Origin: Maribellus sp. CM-23
GTDB taxonomy: Bacteria > Bacteroidota > Bacteroidia > Bacteroidales > Prolixibacteraceae
NCBI RefSeq assembly: GCF_021354595.1
Contig: NZ_JADWYJ010000001.1
Coordinates: 845,446 to 909,445 of the forward strand
DNA: 64,000 bases
Direction of reading: 5' to 3'
Notes under the pieces: model-generated
The model's input: the letters and a program-made list of their open reading frames with translations, nothing else
Told to the model about the DNA's origin: nothing
Database searches by the model: none
Made by a program: the position numbers and the translations under genes
In this document: positions 37,182 through 45,475 of the stretch, in pieces
How the letters are laid out: every line of letters begins with the position of its first letter
Position numbering within the stretch: position 1 is the first letter of the stretch

Positions 37182-38183
37182 TCATTCTGCGTGACGATAG
37201 CACAAGCGTATGGTTTCCAATGCCGATTCCGGACTGTATTTTTCCGGCAGTTCGCCCTTTTGCAAGGCAGCATAAAACAACTGAATTTCATTAAAATAAC
37301 CATCTCCCAAATCATTTGCCGGAATCGTAGTCTGTTCTGTATGCCCGGAAACAAGGATATTTTCCGCATCTGAAGTAGAAAAACTCACCGTTGCCTCCTC
37401 GAATACTGCGGTGTACCCAGCCCGAAACGGGAAACGGGCATGAAATACATTTCCGCCTTCGATCCGCACTACCAAATCCGAATCGGGATAATGCCAGGTG
37501 GCCGACACATAATCATGGCGGCTTAATTTCCCGGGAAGGATTGTTTTATTGCTTAATTCAGATGGAACACCCACCGCAAAAGCAGCAAAATCAATATCGT
37601 GAATAATCAGGTCGAAAAGAGCACCGCCTGAAATTCCGTAGTTCTTTTGCTTTTCGAGCCATTGCCCCCATTGCGGCACTCCGGAGAAACGGGAAAGTGA
37701 CAAAAACTTCAGGTCGCCGTATTCTTTTGTCTCAATAAAGCCAAGCAATTTCTGGTAAGGCGACATAAAACGAACCACGTGAGCCACCATTAAAACCCGC
37801 TTCTTTTCTGCAGCCAGTGCCACCAGTTCCTCTCCCTGCTCCACATCCAGCACAAATGGTTTTTCCACCAATACATGCAAATCATTGTTCAAGGCTTCTT
37901 TTACCAGTGGGTAATGCAATTCGGTATGGACACAAACATGCACCGCATCGAGCTGCTGTTCTTTTATACAGTCGGCTAGTGAGCTGTAAACCGGAACTTT
38001 CAGCAATGCGCTGGTGTCCACTTCGCCAACAGCAAAATTCCCCACCTGCTCATTCAGCTTTTTCGCAACGGAAGCCACATCCTTCTCAATAATGGCAACC
38101 AATTCAACCCCTTCGCTAACCAACAACTGGCGGCTGTGCATAATCCCCATAAAGCCAAAGCCAATAACTGCCACACGTTTCAT
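37182..38183 (-). CDS. Gfo/Idh/MocA-family oxidoreductase (cytoplasmic)
   Basis: 333 residues without a signal peptide. N-terminal Rossmann domain: VAVIGFGFMGIMHSRQLL (GxGxxG), HVCVHTELHYPLV, HVLVEKPFVLDVEQGE with the EKP motif. C-terminal domain: SRFSGVPQWGQWLEKQKNYGISGGALFDLIIHDIDFAAFA, with the conserved D...H..D pattern. It is NAD(P)-dependent, acting on a sugar or derivative. Unlike the exported homologue at 25737 it would act after uptake. It lies between the GH20 gene and the esterase on the opposite strand; membership of the PUL is likely but not certain. Confidence 0.9.
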   Translation of the reverse strand: MKRVAVIGFGFMGIMHSRQLLVSEGVELVAIIEKDVASVAKKLNEQVGNFAVGEVDTSALLKVPVYSSLADCIKEQQLDAVHVCVHTELHYPLVKEALNNDLHVLVEKPFVLDVEQGEELVALAAEKKRVLMVAHVVRFMSPYQKLLGFIETKEYGDLKFLSLSRFSGVPQWGQWLEKQKNYGISGGALFDLIIHDIDFAAFAVGVPSELSNKTILPGKLSRHDYVSATWHYPDSDLVVRIEGGNVFHARFPFRAGYTAVFEEATVSFSTSDAENILVSGHTEQTTIPANDLGDGYFNEIQLFYAALQKGELPEKYSPESALETIRLCYRHAE

Positions 38184-38394
38184 ATTGTATTGTTTAAGTT
38201 TATTTTCTCATCTCCTGATTTTCAGCAAAAATACTTTGCGGATTTTACCGTTCACTTCCTCAGTATTCCCAGTTCGCTAACCAGGCTCGCCCCTAAAAAT
38301 AGAATATCCTTTGACGGAAACAAAATAGCCACTTTCATAAACCAAATAAAAGAGCCTATCTTTTGAAACAAGCGACTTTTCGGACAACAAAACC

Positions 38395-38425
38395 AGGGGA
38401 AGCAGTATAAGATTGCTTCCCCTGA
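38395..38425. terminator. Terminator downstream of the esterase gene
   Basis: Perfect 11-bp stem CAGGGGAAGCA (38395-38405) / TGCTTCCCCTG (38415-38425) with a 9-base loop. It lies 43 bases beyond the esterase stop on the minus strand, inside the spacer before the oxidoreductase. Confidence 0.65.
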
Positions 38426-38467
38426 TAAATGTGCCTGCCTGGCCTGAAGAATATCCCAAATTACTTT

Positions 38468-39640
38468 CTATTCATTATCGTCGGGAAATTCGTTTGAAAG
38501 CATTACCCAAACCTTGCCAAGCCTTTCGTAAAGGTTACTGATGTGTGTGCCCGGATTGTCAAACGTTTCGAACTGATGCTTGACGTTCATAGCATCGAGC
38601 TGCTCATGCATCATCGTGTTGATGGCGATGTAAAAGTCGTCGTTCACGCCGCAATCAAAATAGACTACTTTCAACTGTTTTAGTCCAATACGGTGTTTCT
38701 GAATCATTGCCAGCAAACTTTGATCATTCAGTTTTTCCATTCGTTCAGGAATGACAACAGGATTTCCTTCGATGAATTCAAAAGGCAAGTCGCAATAGTA
38801 AGGTGGATTTTCGGGATTAGGTAACCAGGCCTGCGACAGCATTACAGCACCGTTGTTAATAAACTTAAAAGGAGCGAACGGATCATACGGCAGCGGTCCT
38901 TCAACTCCCCAAATCTGATCTTCCACAGGCATAAAATTAGCCATGTATAAAATCAACGGTTCAGGAAAATGTGAGGGCGACAAAGCACCCACATACCGAA
39001 ATACTTTTGGGTGTTTCATCGCAATATTCAGAGCCCCAATAGCTCCGGCACAGTGACCGGTTATGGCACGCCAGTTAAAATGAGGGATCGTACGATAATT
39101 CTCATCCACATATTCAACCAGCTCTTTCACAATGTAATCTTCGTAATTTCCCTGGACGGCGGAATTTACGTAGAGACTGGGACCGTATTTTGTTTTCGCA
39201 TCAGGCATTACGATGATAACTTCCTTCATACCTTCGTTGTCGATCAGGTTATTGAGCCATGGCAAAAATCCTTCTTCGGGAAAGTCGACCCGATGAGGAA
39301 GTTGCGCCGACAGATAAAAATACTCATAAGGTTCCGGCTCCATCAGCATACCGCCCCAGGCTGGGGTGCCATGCAGGAAGTAAATAACCGGGAAATGCCT
39401 CTCGGGACATGTAAAGTAACTTTTGGGCAAATACACACGGATCATGCGGTCGGCCGGATCGCCCGTTAAATTGCCTTCGAGTGATGCAAAATGTACGGTT
39501 TCAGTAACAATCGTTCCCTCGCCTATCTCTGCCGATTTTGTTGTGGGAGCAAGATCGTCGGTTCCAGCAAGATAGTCTTTTTCGCAGGCGGTCAGGAAAA
39601 CTGCAACGACCAGCACTGCCATTAAAATTTTGGTTTTCAT
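38468..39640 (-). CDS. Esterase-family (esterase D/PF00756-like) alpha/beta-hydrolase lipoprotein with Cys at the nucleophile position
   Basis: 390 residues. Lipoprotein signal with Cys about 19 (VFLTAC). The body follows the putative-esterase family: DRMIRVYLPKSYF, FPVIYFLHGTPAWGG, IIVMPDAKTKYGP, YVDENYRTIPHFNWRAITGHCAGAIGALNIAMKHP, DCGVNDDFYIA and a late His in FDNPGTHISNLYERL. The nucleophile elbow reads G-H-C-A-G, with Cys197 (codon TGT at 39050-39052) where family members have Ser. It could still be active, as in Cys-dependent dienelactone hydrolases, or have lost esterase activity. A role in deacylating the glycan is inferred from position. Confidence 0.85.
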   Translation of the reverse strand: MKTKILMAVLVVAVFLTACEKDYLAGTDDLAPTTKSAEIGEGTIVTETVHFASLEGNLTGDPADRMIRVYLPKSYFTCPERHFPVIYFLHGTPAWGGMLMEPEPYEYFYLSAQLPHRVDFPEEGFLPWLNNLIDNEGMKEVIIVMPDAKTKYGPSLYVNSAVQGNYEDYIVKELVEYVDENYRTIPHFNWRAITGHCAGAIGALNIAMKHPKVFRYVGALSPSHFPEPLILYMANFMPVEDQIWGVEGPLPYDPFAPFKFINNGAVMLSQAWLPNPENPPYYCDLPFEFIEGNPVVIPERMEKLNDQSLLAMIQKHRIGLKQLKVVYFDCGVNDDFYIAINTMMHEQLDAMNVKHQFETFDNPGTHISNLYERLGKVWVMLSNEFPDDNE

Positions 39641-39936
39641 TTCATTGATTTTATTTGGTAACTGTAAACGAAGTTAGGCCAATACTGCCTGTTCCTCTTT
39701 TTCAGAATTCCCGGAGAGTTGTAAGCTTTTCCCAAAGCTTTTGATAATTTCCCATTCCCTTTGAAAGGCTGCTTCCTCTGCATCTTCCGAAAATAAATTC
39801 CTTTCGTTCAATACTCCCCTGTTGATGAAAATTCAAGCAGGTAAATTGCGTGTGGGATTGGGATAAAACTTGATCACACTATTGATTTCAAAAACAAGAA
39901 AAGGGCAAAAGCATCTAACGCCAAATACCCTTCTAG
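39641..39936. other. Spacer upstream of the esterase, nothing recognised
   Basis: About 295 bases between the esterase start and the 3' end of the hybrid regulator. No gene, exact promoter consensus or strong hairpin was found by eye. It must contain the esterase promoter on the minus strand. Confidence 0.4.
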
Positions 39937-42111
39937 CTACAACAGCTTGCCATTTCCGTTTAGTTTCTGATGATTCAGAAATTGCCGCGGACTTTCTCCA
40001 AACTCATCCTTGAACAACTGGCTGAAAGTGGAAAGGCTTTTCATGCCTACTTCATACCCCACCTCGGTGATGTTCATATTGGATGTTTGCAATAACTCCC
40101 GGGCTTTTTTCATTCGTACCTGTCGAATGTATTTGGCAGCCGACTGATTGGTGAGAGCTTTAAACTTGCGGTAAAGCTGGGATTTGCTCATGGCCATATC
40201 TTCACATAGTTTATGAATGTCATAATGTTCGTCGCCAAGATTTGTGTTGATCGATTCGTTAAGCCGCTTAAAAAAGCCATCCTCTTTCTGTATAATCGGA
40301 TCGGAAGAAAATTCCATCCCATTACCATTGCTATACCGTTTGAATAGGTTTCTTCGCAGTTCAAGAAGCTTCTGCATACGAACCAGTAATTCCAATTGAT
40401 TGAAAGGTTTTACCACATAAGCATCAGCCCCTTGTTCCAGGCCTTCAATACGGGAAGTGATATCCGCTTTGGCCGTAAGCAGAATAACCGGGATATGACT
40501 GGTTCGATAATCATTTTTCAGTTTTCGGCAAAATTCAAAACCATCCATGCCCGGCATCATTACATCGCTGACTATAATATCGGGAACCTCATCCAACGCC
40601 AGTTTATGCCCTTCCCAACCATCTTTTGCCACAAAAATATGGAAATGTCTTTCGTAACATGCCTTCATATAAGCCACCACATCCGGATTATCCTCCACAA
40701 TTTCCAGACGTTTTCTTGTGCCGTCTCCGATTTCGGCAACATCGTTAAAAGTGTCATCCGTTTCCAACCCAAAAGTCTGTTTCTTTGATTTGAACGCTGC
40801 TTTCTTGAATTCATGCCTGACAGGCAGTTGTACCGTAAAAACAGTCTCCTCGCCGGCAATGCTTTTTACACTGATGGTTCCGTTCATCAGGGTTACCAGT
40901 TCCCGGGTGAGAGCGAGACCAATACCGGCTCCTCCTGCTTTTCTGGTATTTTTGTCGTCAACCTGGTAAAAGCGATCAAAGATCTTTTCCATTTTTTCAG
41001 AAGGAATGCCGATACCATCATCACACACTTCTATATAGAGTGAATCAGACCGCGCCATGACCTTCATTTGTACATTTCCTCCTTCCGATGTAAACTTTAT
41101 GGCATTATTTAAGAGATTCCCCACAACAGCCGCTGTTTTTTCAGGATCAAAATCCAATTCATACGACTGGTTATCAGAGAAAAATGACATATTGATGCAC
41201 TTTTCTTCCGAATAAAATTCCTGTAGCTGAAAAATGTATTTTAGAAAAGGGATAATATTGGCGTGTATCATGTTCACCAAAAGTTTACCCGACTCTACTT
41301 TGCTCAGGTCAAGCATCTGATCAACAAGTTGCAGGAGATTCTTGCCGTTCCTGATAATTGTATCCATTTTCTCCTCAATGTGGTTCTGCTGTCCAAATTT
41401 TACACTATCTGCCAAACCAAGAATAACAGTGAGAGGCGTACGAAATTCGTGCGTAATGTTGGTATAGAGCCTGGTTTTGGCATCGTTTAACTCCTTTTGT
41501 CGTTGAGTTTCCCGCTGTTCCTGTTTCGCATAAAGATTTGTCGCATAAAGACTGAAAAAGAAAATATAGCCGGTGATCAAAACAATGCTGGCCGCAAAGG
41601 CAACGGCATTTTGCTGAGGATTAAGCGCATAACGTACCGGGAACAGCGGCTCAAGTACGACAAGCAGTATCATCACTACAGCAAAAATGATGGAAACAGT
41701 GATTATCTTTCTCAAATCGCGTAAAATAACTGTACTTGTAACGGCCTGAATAGAAAACAGAAACAATCCGCCACAGGTCAGCAGGCCCCCCATCCGAATA
41801 ATGTAAATGGAGGAAATGAAAATCATCGCAATTTTAAAAATGAAAATCAGAATGCTCATTTTTCGGGCCCGAAAAAACAAGTAGCTGGCCACAAACATGA
41901 ATGGAATATAGACCAGGCAAAATTCTGCCAGCATTTTAGCACCAATTATCCAGGATAAGACGAGCATCATGGACAAACCCGTAATGGCCACGGCGCCCTG
42001 TGTTAGCATATACTTTTTGGCAACTTCTTCAGTGTACGACAGGTGCTGCCTGCCAATAATGCCCTCGAGTTTAGCATCCAGTTTGTCGAAAAAAAGAAAG
42101 GTTGACGACAT
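39937..42111 (-). CDS. Hybrid two-component regulator (membrane kinase + receiver + AraC HTH)
   Basis: 724 residues. Six predicted TM helices lie within about 35-200. There is no large periplasmic sensor, unlike classical PUL hybrid regulators that carry a beta-propeller. A HisKA domain (NITHEFRTPLTVI) and HATPase (NLLNNAIKFT, DDGIGIPS, GAGIGLALTRELV) come next, then a receiver domain with the phospho-acceptor in DIIVSDVMMPGMDGFEF and LLTAKAD / VVKPFN. The C-terminal AraC DNA-binding domain reads MSKSQLYRKFKALTNQS, then TSNMNITEVGYEVGMKSLSTFSQLFKDEFG. All steps from sensing to DNA binding are in one protein. It lies at the end of the PUL and probably regulates part of it. Confidence 0.93.
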   Translation of the reverse strand: MSSTFLFFDKLDAKLEGIIGRQHLSYTEEVAKKYMLTQGAVAITGLSMMLVLSWIIGAKMLAEFCLVYIPFMFVASYLFFRARKMSILIFIFKIAMIFISSIYIIRMGGLLTCGGLFLFSIQAVTSTVILRDLRKIITVSIIFAVVMILLVVLEPLFPVRYALNPQQNAVAFAASIVLITGYIFFFSLYATNLYAKQEQRETQRQKELNDAKTRLYTNITHEFRTPLTVILGLADSVKFGQQNHIEEKMDTIIRNGKNLLQLVDQMLDLSKVESGKLLVNMIHANIIPFLKYIFQLQEFYSEEKCINMSFFSDNQSYELDFDPEKTAAVVGNLLNNAIKFTSEGGNVQMKVMARSDSLYIEVCDDGIGIPSEKMEKIFDRFYQVDDKNTRKAGGAGIGLALTRELVTLMNGTISVKSIAGEETVFTVQLPVRHEFKKAAFKSKKQTFGLETDDTFNDVAEIGDGTRKRLEIVEDNPDVVAYMKACYERHFHIFVAKDGWEGHKLALDEVPDIIVSDVMMPGMDGFEFCRKLKNDYRTSHIPVILLTAKADITSRIEGLEQGADAYVVKPFNQLELLVRMQKLLELRRNLFKRYSNGNGMEFSSDPIIQKEDGFFKRLNESINTNLGDEHYDIHKLCEDMAMSKSQLYRKFKALTNQSAAKYIRQVRMKKARELLQTSNMNITEVGYEVGMKSLSTFSQLFKDEFGESPRQFLNHQKLNGNGKLL

Positions 42112-42416
42112 GATCTGTGGTTTTTACCGCGTTAACTTCCTCTTGCAACCATTTACGATAAAACATCGCTAAAGTTCATTGTTTCTCTGCCTGTTAACTT
42201 GCTTTATCTTCTCAAAAAGTTGCGGATTCTTCCCTCCTATTAAGTGAAGCAGATGTACTTGACACGAAGAAATTGCTTGCAATTAAATACGCTAACTTCT
42301 TTCCGTCAGAGTAAGAGGCCAACTTACCAATAACCCTGATTTGAGCAAGTGAACGCTAGGAAACTAAACACAGAACCACTATTTTTAACGCCCGATAACT
42401 AAAACCGGCAATACCA
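42112..42416. promoter_or_regulatory. Divergent region between the hybrid regulator and the exported Nif3 gene
   Basis: About 305 bases. It contains a short palindrome AATTGCTTGCAATT at 42271-42284 that could be an operator, but no exact TAnnTTTG element. No gene seen. Confidence 0.4.
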
Positions 42417-43268
42417 ATGAAAGCAATCTTCCTGCTCCTGACTCTGATCCCGTTTTTCAGCTTTGCACAAAGCATGCAACCCAAAACTCCCGACGATGTG
42501 GTGGAGCAAATCAAAAAGCATGTTACCTGCGATTGGATGAGCAAAACCGTGGATGTATACAAAGCCGGCGATCCGCAAACGTCGTTGAAAGGAATTGCCG
42601 TTTGTATGTTTGCCGATATGCCCACCCTGGAAAAAGCCGTTGAACTGGGATGCAATTTCATAATTACCCACGAACCGGTCTTTTACAGTCACCTCGACGG
42701 AACAGACAATTTACAGGACGACCCGGTTTTTCTTGCAAAAAAGGAATTCATCGAAAAAAACAAACTCGTTATATTTCGCTTTCACGATCATATTCACATG
42801 ACTGAACCCGATGGAATTTATGTTGGGATGATCAACCAGATGGAACTGCAATCCAGCTCCGTTAACGGTTCGATGACGCATTACCAGCTTCCCAGGCAAA
42901 GTGTAAAAGAATATGCCCGGACACTCAAAAAACAACTGGGACTTGAAACCGTACGCGTGATCGGCAACCCGAATATGGAATTCACAAAAATGGGCCTCGC
43001 AGTGGGAGCACCGGGCGGGCAAAGCCATATTCAACTGCTAAGGCAACCCGACGTGGAAGTGCTGGTAGCGGGAGAAGGCCCCGAATGGGAAACTTATTCG
43101 TATGTAAACGATGCCGTGTCGCAAGGGAAGAACAAAGCCGTGATTTTTGTGGGACACGTAAAATCAGAAGAAGCCGGCATGAAATATTGTGCGGAGTGGC
43201 TAAAAGGCTTTCTTGCTGAAGTCCCCATTCATTTCATCGAAAACGTTCCAAATTTCTCCACCCTTTAA
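42417..43268 (+). CDS. Exported Nif3-like dinuclear metal-centre protein
   Basis: 283 residues. It begins with a clear signal peptide (MKAIFLLLTLIPFFSFAQS), unusual for Nif3/DUF34 proteins, which are normally cytosolic. Metal-binding features follow: CNFIITHEPVFYSHLDGTDNL, IFRFHDHIHMTEPDG, and near the C-terminus VGHVKSEEAGMKYCAEWL. It lacks the inserted domain of the long YqfO form. Biochemical function of the family is unsettled. The next gene is a GntP-type permease 11 bases downstream, so the two are an operon and perhaps act on the same organic acid or sugar derivative. It is a paralogue of the cytosolic protein at 58705. Confidence 0.82.
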   Translation: MKAIFLLLTLIPFFSFAQSMQPKTPDDVVEQIKKHVTCDWMSKTVDVYKAGDPQTSLKGIAVCMFADMPTLEKAVELGCNFIITHEPVFYSHLDGTDNLQDDPVFLAKKEFIEKNKLVIFRFHDHIHMTEPDGIYVGMINQMELQSSSVNGSMTHYQLPRQSVKEYARTLKKQLGLETVRVIGNPNMEFTKMGLAVGAPGGQSHIQLLRQPDVEVLVAGEGPEWETYSYVNDAVSQGKNKAVIFVGHVKSEEAGMKYCAEWLKGFLAEVPIHFIENVPNFSTL

Positions 43269-43279
43269 TTCTATTTCTT

Positions 43280-44626
43280 ATGACCGGTTCTATTGGCCTG
43301 ATTGCGGTTTTACTGCTTTCCGTGTTGTTCATTATTCTTGGAACTACAAAACTGAAGATGCACCCTTTCCTGGTGCTGTTACTGGCCTCTTACCTGGCCG
43401 GCGCACTGGCCGGACTTCCGGCGGGAGATATTGCGGCAAGCATTTCCACCGGTTTTGGCAACATTATGGCCTACATCGGAATCGTAATCATTCTGGGAAC
43501 CATTATCGGGACCATACTCGAAAAATCGAATGCTGCTATAAAACTGGCCGACCTGGTTTTGAAACTGGTGGGGAAACGTTATCCGGCGCTGGCCATGTCG
43601 ATCATTGGCTACCTGGTTTCGATTCCTGTATTCTGCGATTCGGCCTACATTATTCTTTCCTCGCTGAAAAAATCGATCCGGCAAAAAACCGGCAAACCAT
43701 CGGTGGCGCTTTCCATAGCGCTTGCTACGGGTTTGTATGCTGCCCACACCTTTGTTCCGCCTACACCCGGTCCAATTGCAGCTGCGGGCAACCTGGGGCT
43801 GGAAGACCAACTCGGGCTTGTTATTTTGTTCGGACTTGGAGTTGCCTTAATTGCTATGTTCACCGGTTATTTCTGGGCTTCTTTTACGGGAAAGCATTAC
43901 ACTGTTGCAGAAGATACCGAAGAAACACCGGCTGCCACGCAGGACAAACTTCAACTACCATCCGGCATAAAAGCACTTTCGCCCATTGTTGTGCCCATCT
44001 TTCTGATCGCTTTTCGGTCGGTGGCTACTTATCCATCGCTTCCGCTGGGGCAAGGTGTTTTATACGAAATTCTGAACTTTGCCGGACAGCCCGTAAATGC
44101 CCTGCTGATTGGGTTGTTTCTTTCCTTCCTGCTTTTCCCAAAATTTGATCGCGAAACACTTACCGGATGGATCGGCGAAGGGATTGTTGCTGCTGCGCCC
44201 ATTTTGCTCATTACCGGGGCAGGAGGCGCATTCGGAACCATTTTAAAAGAAACTCACATCGGCGAAACACTCGGCAACCTGCTCGCTGGCTACCAGCTGG
44301 GAATTTTTCTCCCTTTTCTGATAGCGGCCGTTTTTAAAACCGCCCAAGGTTCGTCAACCGTGGCGCTGGTGGCAACCTCGGCACTAATCGCTCCGTTGCT
44401 GGGCAGTATCGGCCTCGATTCATTGTATGGAAAAGTGCTGGCAGTTATGGCAACCGGTGCCGGAGCAATGACCATTTCGCATGCCAACGACAGCTTTTTT
44501 TGGGTGGTCACCCAGTTTTCGGGAATGGATGTAAAAACCGGCTACCGCACACATACTACGGCTACCCTGTTACAAGGAGTGGTAAGCATGGCCTTTATTT
44601 ATTTGCTTTCGTTGATTTTTATTTAA
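43280..44626 (+). CDS. GntP-family (gluconate:H+ symporter-type) permease
   Basis: 448 residues, 12 or more predicted membrane helices. Family motifs are ILGTIIGTILEKSNAAIKLADLVLKLVGKRYPALAM, PVFCDSAYIILSSLKKSIRQKTGKP, YAAHTFVPPTPGPIAAAGNLG, AAVFKTAQGSSTVALVATSALIAPLL, and a late SHANDSFFWVVTQFSG. GntP members import gluconate, glycerate, hydroxybutyrate or related hydroxy acids. It is coupled to the exported Nif3-like gene. The substrate cannot be assigned; a glycan-derived acid such as a sugar aldonate would fit the neighbouring PUL, as inference. Confidence 0.93.
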   Translation: MTGSIGLIAVLLLSVLFIILGTTKLKMHPFLVLLLASYLAGALAGLPAGDIAASISTGFGNIMAYIGIVIILGTIIGTILEKSNAAIKLADLVLKLVGKRYPALAMSIIGYLVSIPVFCDSAYIILSSLKKSIRQKTGKPSVALSIALATGLYAAHTFVPPTPGPIAAAGNLGLEDQLGLVILFGLGVALIAMFTGYFWASFTGKHYTVAEDTEETPAATQDKLQLPSGIKALSPIVVPIFLIAFRSVATYPSLPLGQGVLYEILNFAGQPVNALLIGLFLSFLLFPKFDRETLTGWIGEGIVAAAPILLITGAGGAFGTILKETHIGETLGNLLAGYQLGIFLPFLIAAVFKTAQGSSTVALVATSALIAPLLGSIGLDSLYGKVLAVMATGAGAMTISHANDSFFWVVTQFSGMDVKTGYRTHTTATLLQGVVSMAFIYLLSLIFI

Positions 44627-44691
44627 ATCGTTTTTGTTGAGGGGACAGCCAGGGAAATCGCTTTTAACTCTTGAACCCAAAAACGAAGCAA

Positions 44692-44709
44692 TCCCGATAG
44701 TTATCGGGA
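44692..44709. repeat. REP-like palindrome
   Basis: TCCCGATA / TATCGGGA separated by GT, followed by CAAGGCTGCG. An 8-bp perfect stem with a 2-base centre. Confidence 0.65.
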
Positions 44710-44922
44710 CAAGGCTGCGCCCACTTTGCCCGAAAAATTGGCGTTCGGACAGCGAAATCATCCAAACCCGCTCGTCCCTCGCTCAAGCAAGGACGATTTT
44801 TAACGGCGATTCCCCTGCCCACAAACCCTCCCGGTGTCCGATCCGCCAACTTCGGAGTACTTCCCATTCCTTAAACACCTTCCGGCTATCGGCAGGGTAG
44901 AAAATTCCGGGTTCGTTCATCA

Positions 44923-45006
44923 TTTTGCTATCTGCGCATTGCAAAAATCCAATCTTGCTGATCGTTTTGCTATCTGCGCATTACAATCAAGCGATCACGG
45001 AGTGAA
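44923..45006 (+). repeat. 42-bp-period direct repeat, pair A
   Basis: TTTTGCTATCTGCGCATT occurs at 44923-44940 and again at 44965-44982, exactly 42 bases apart; the remainder of each unit has diverged. Confidence 0.75.
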
Positions 45007-45025
45007 AAAATGAACCTTCGGAGTA

Positions 45026-45109
45026 AAAACAACGATTTTTGATGATCGAACAACAGATCATGGACTTAAAACAACGATCTTTGATGATCGAACAAGCACC
45101 CGCTGACAT
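45026..45109 (+). repeat. 42-bp-period direct repeat, pair B
   Basis: A 28-base unit beginning AAAACAACGAT and ending GATGATCGAACAA occurs at 45026-45053 and 45068-45095 with a single T/C difference, again 42 bases apart. In one plus-strand frame the repeat reads as 14-residue units containing LMIEQ. Confidence 0.8.
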
Positions 45110-45351
45110 AATACCAAATTTACTTCAAGGTGGGGTGATACAAGCAACTCGAATAAATAGGTGTTCTTTCATTCGCAGGTTTTTGGCTTATCAGCCGGAT
45201 TTTACTCTTTGTTTTGGCACAAAGAGTAAACAGAAAAGCCAAGGCTGCGTCCGCTTCGCTCTAAAAAACTACGTGTTGCCGGCTAAGAGTTCGGAACTCG
45301 TCGTACCTCCTCAAACAACCGAACTCTTTTAACGCCACCTTCACTTGTTTT

Positions 45352-45373
45352 TCGTCCGTCAGCTGACGGACGA
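45352..45373. repeat. Perfect 22-bp palindrome
   Basis: Self-complementary over 22 bases with core GTCCGTCAGCTGACGGAC at 45354-45371. It could form a cruciform, a REP-like element or a binding site. Confidence 0.7.
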
Positions 45374-45475
45374 GGCCAATTTACTCGATCTGTCACCGTT
45401 TTAAAGTGTTTTGCCCCCTTTCGGCAAGAAAAACTGGTGAAATATTTATTGGCTTTGTTAAAAACAAAAATAATA

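Larger units (their letters stand above)
44627..45475. repeat. Repeat-rich non-coding stretch (~850 bp)
   Basis: No credible gene. It contains a REP-like palindrome TCCCGATA-GT-TATCGGGA (44692-44709), two pairs of direct repeats both with a 42-base period (44923/44965 and 45026/45068), and a perfect 22-bp palindrome centred at 45362 (core GTCCGTCAGCTGACGGAC). Phrases such as AAGGCTGCG occur twice (44711-44719 and 45241-45249). The short frames here (97 residues at 45039, 91 residues on the minus strand at 45283) read through the repeats and look like translated repeat sequence. This looks like a dispersed intergenic repeat family. Confidence 0.6.

Noticed and set aside
43213..44148. 311-residue plus-strand frame overlapping the GntP gene
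   Set aside because: Alternative-frame shadow rich in Cys, Gly and Arg; the GntP frame has clear family motifs.
44923..45109. CRISPR array
   Set aside because: Only two copies of each unit, spacing and unit length not CRISPR-like, and no cas genes in the window.
45039..45332. 97-residue frame in the repeat-rich stretch
   Set aside because: Reads through the 42-base repeats and palindromic sequence; looks like translated repeat DNA rather than a gene.
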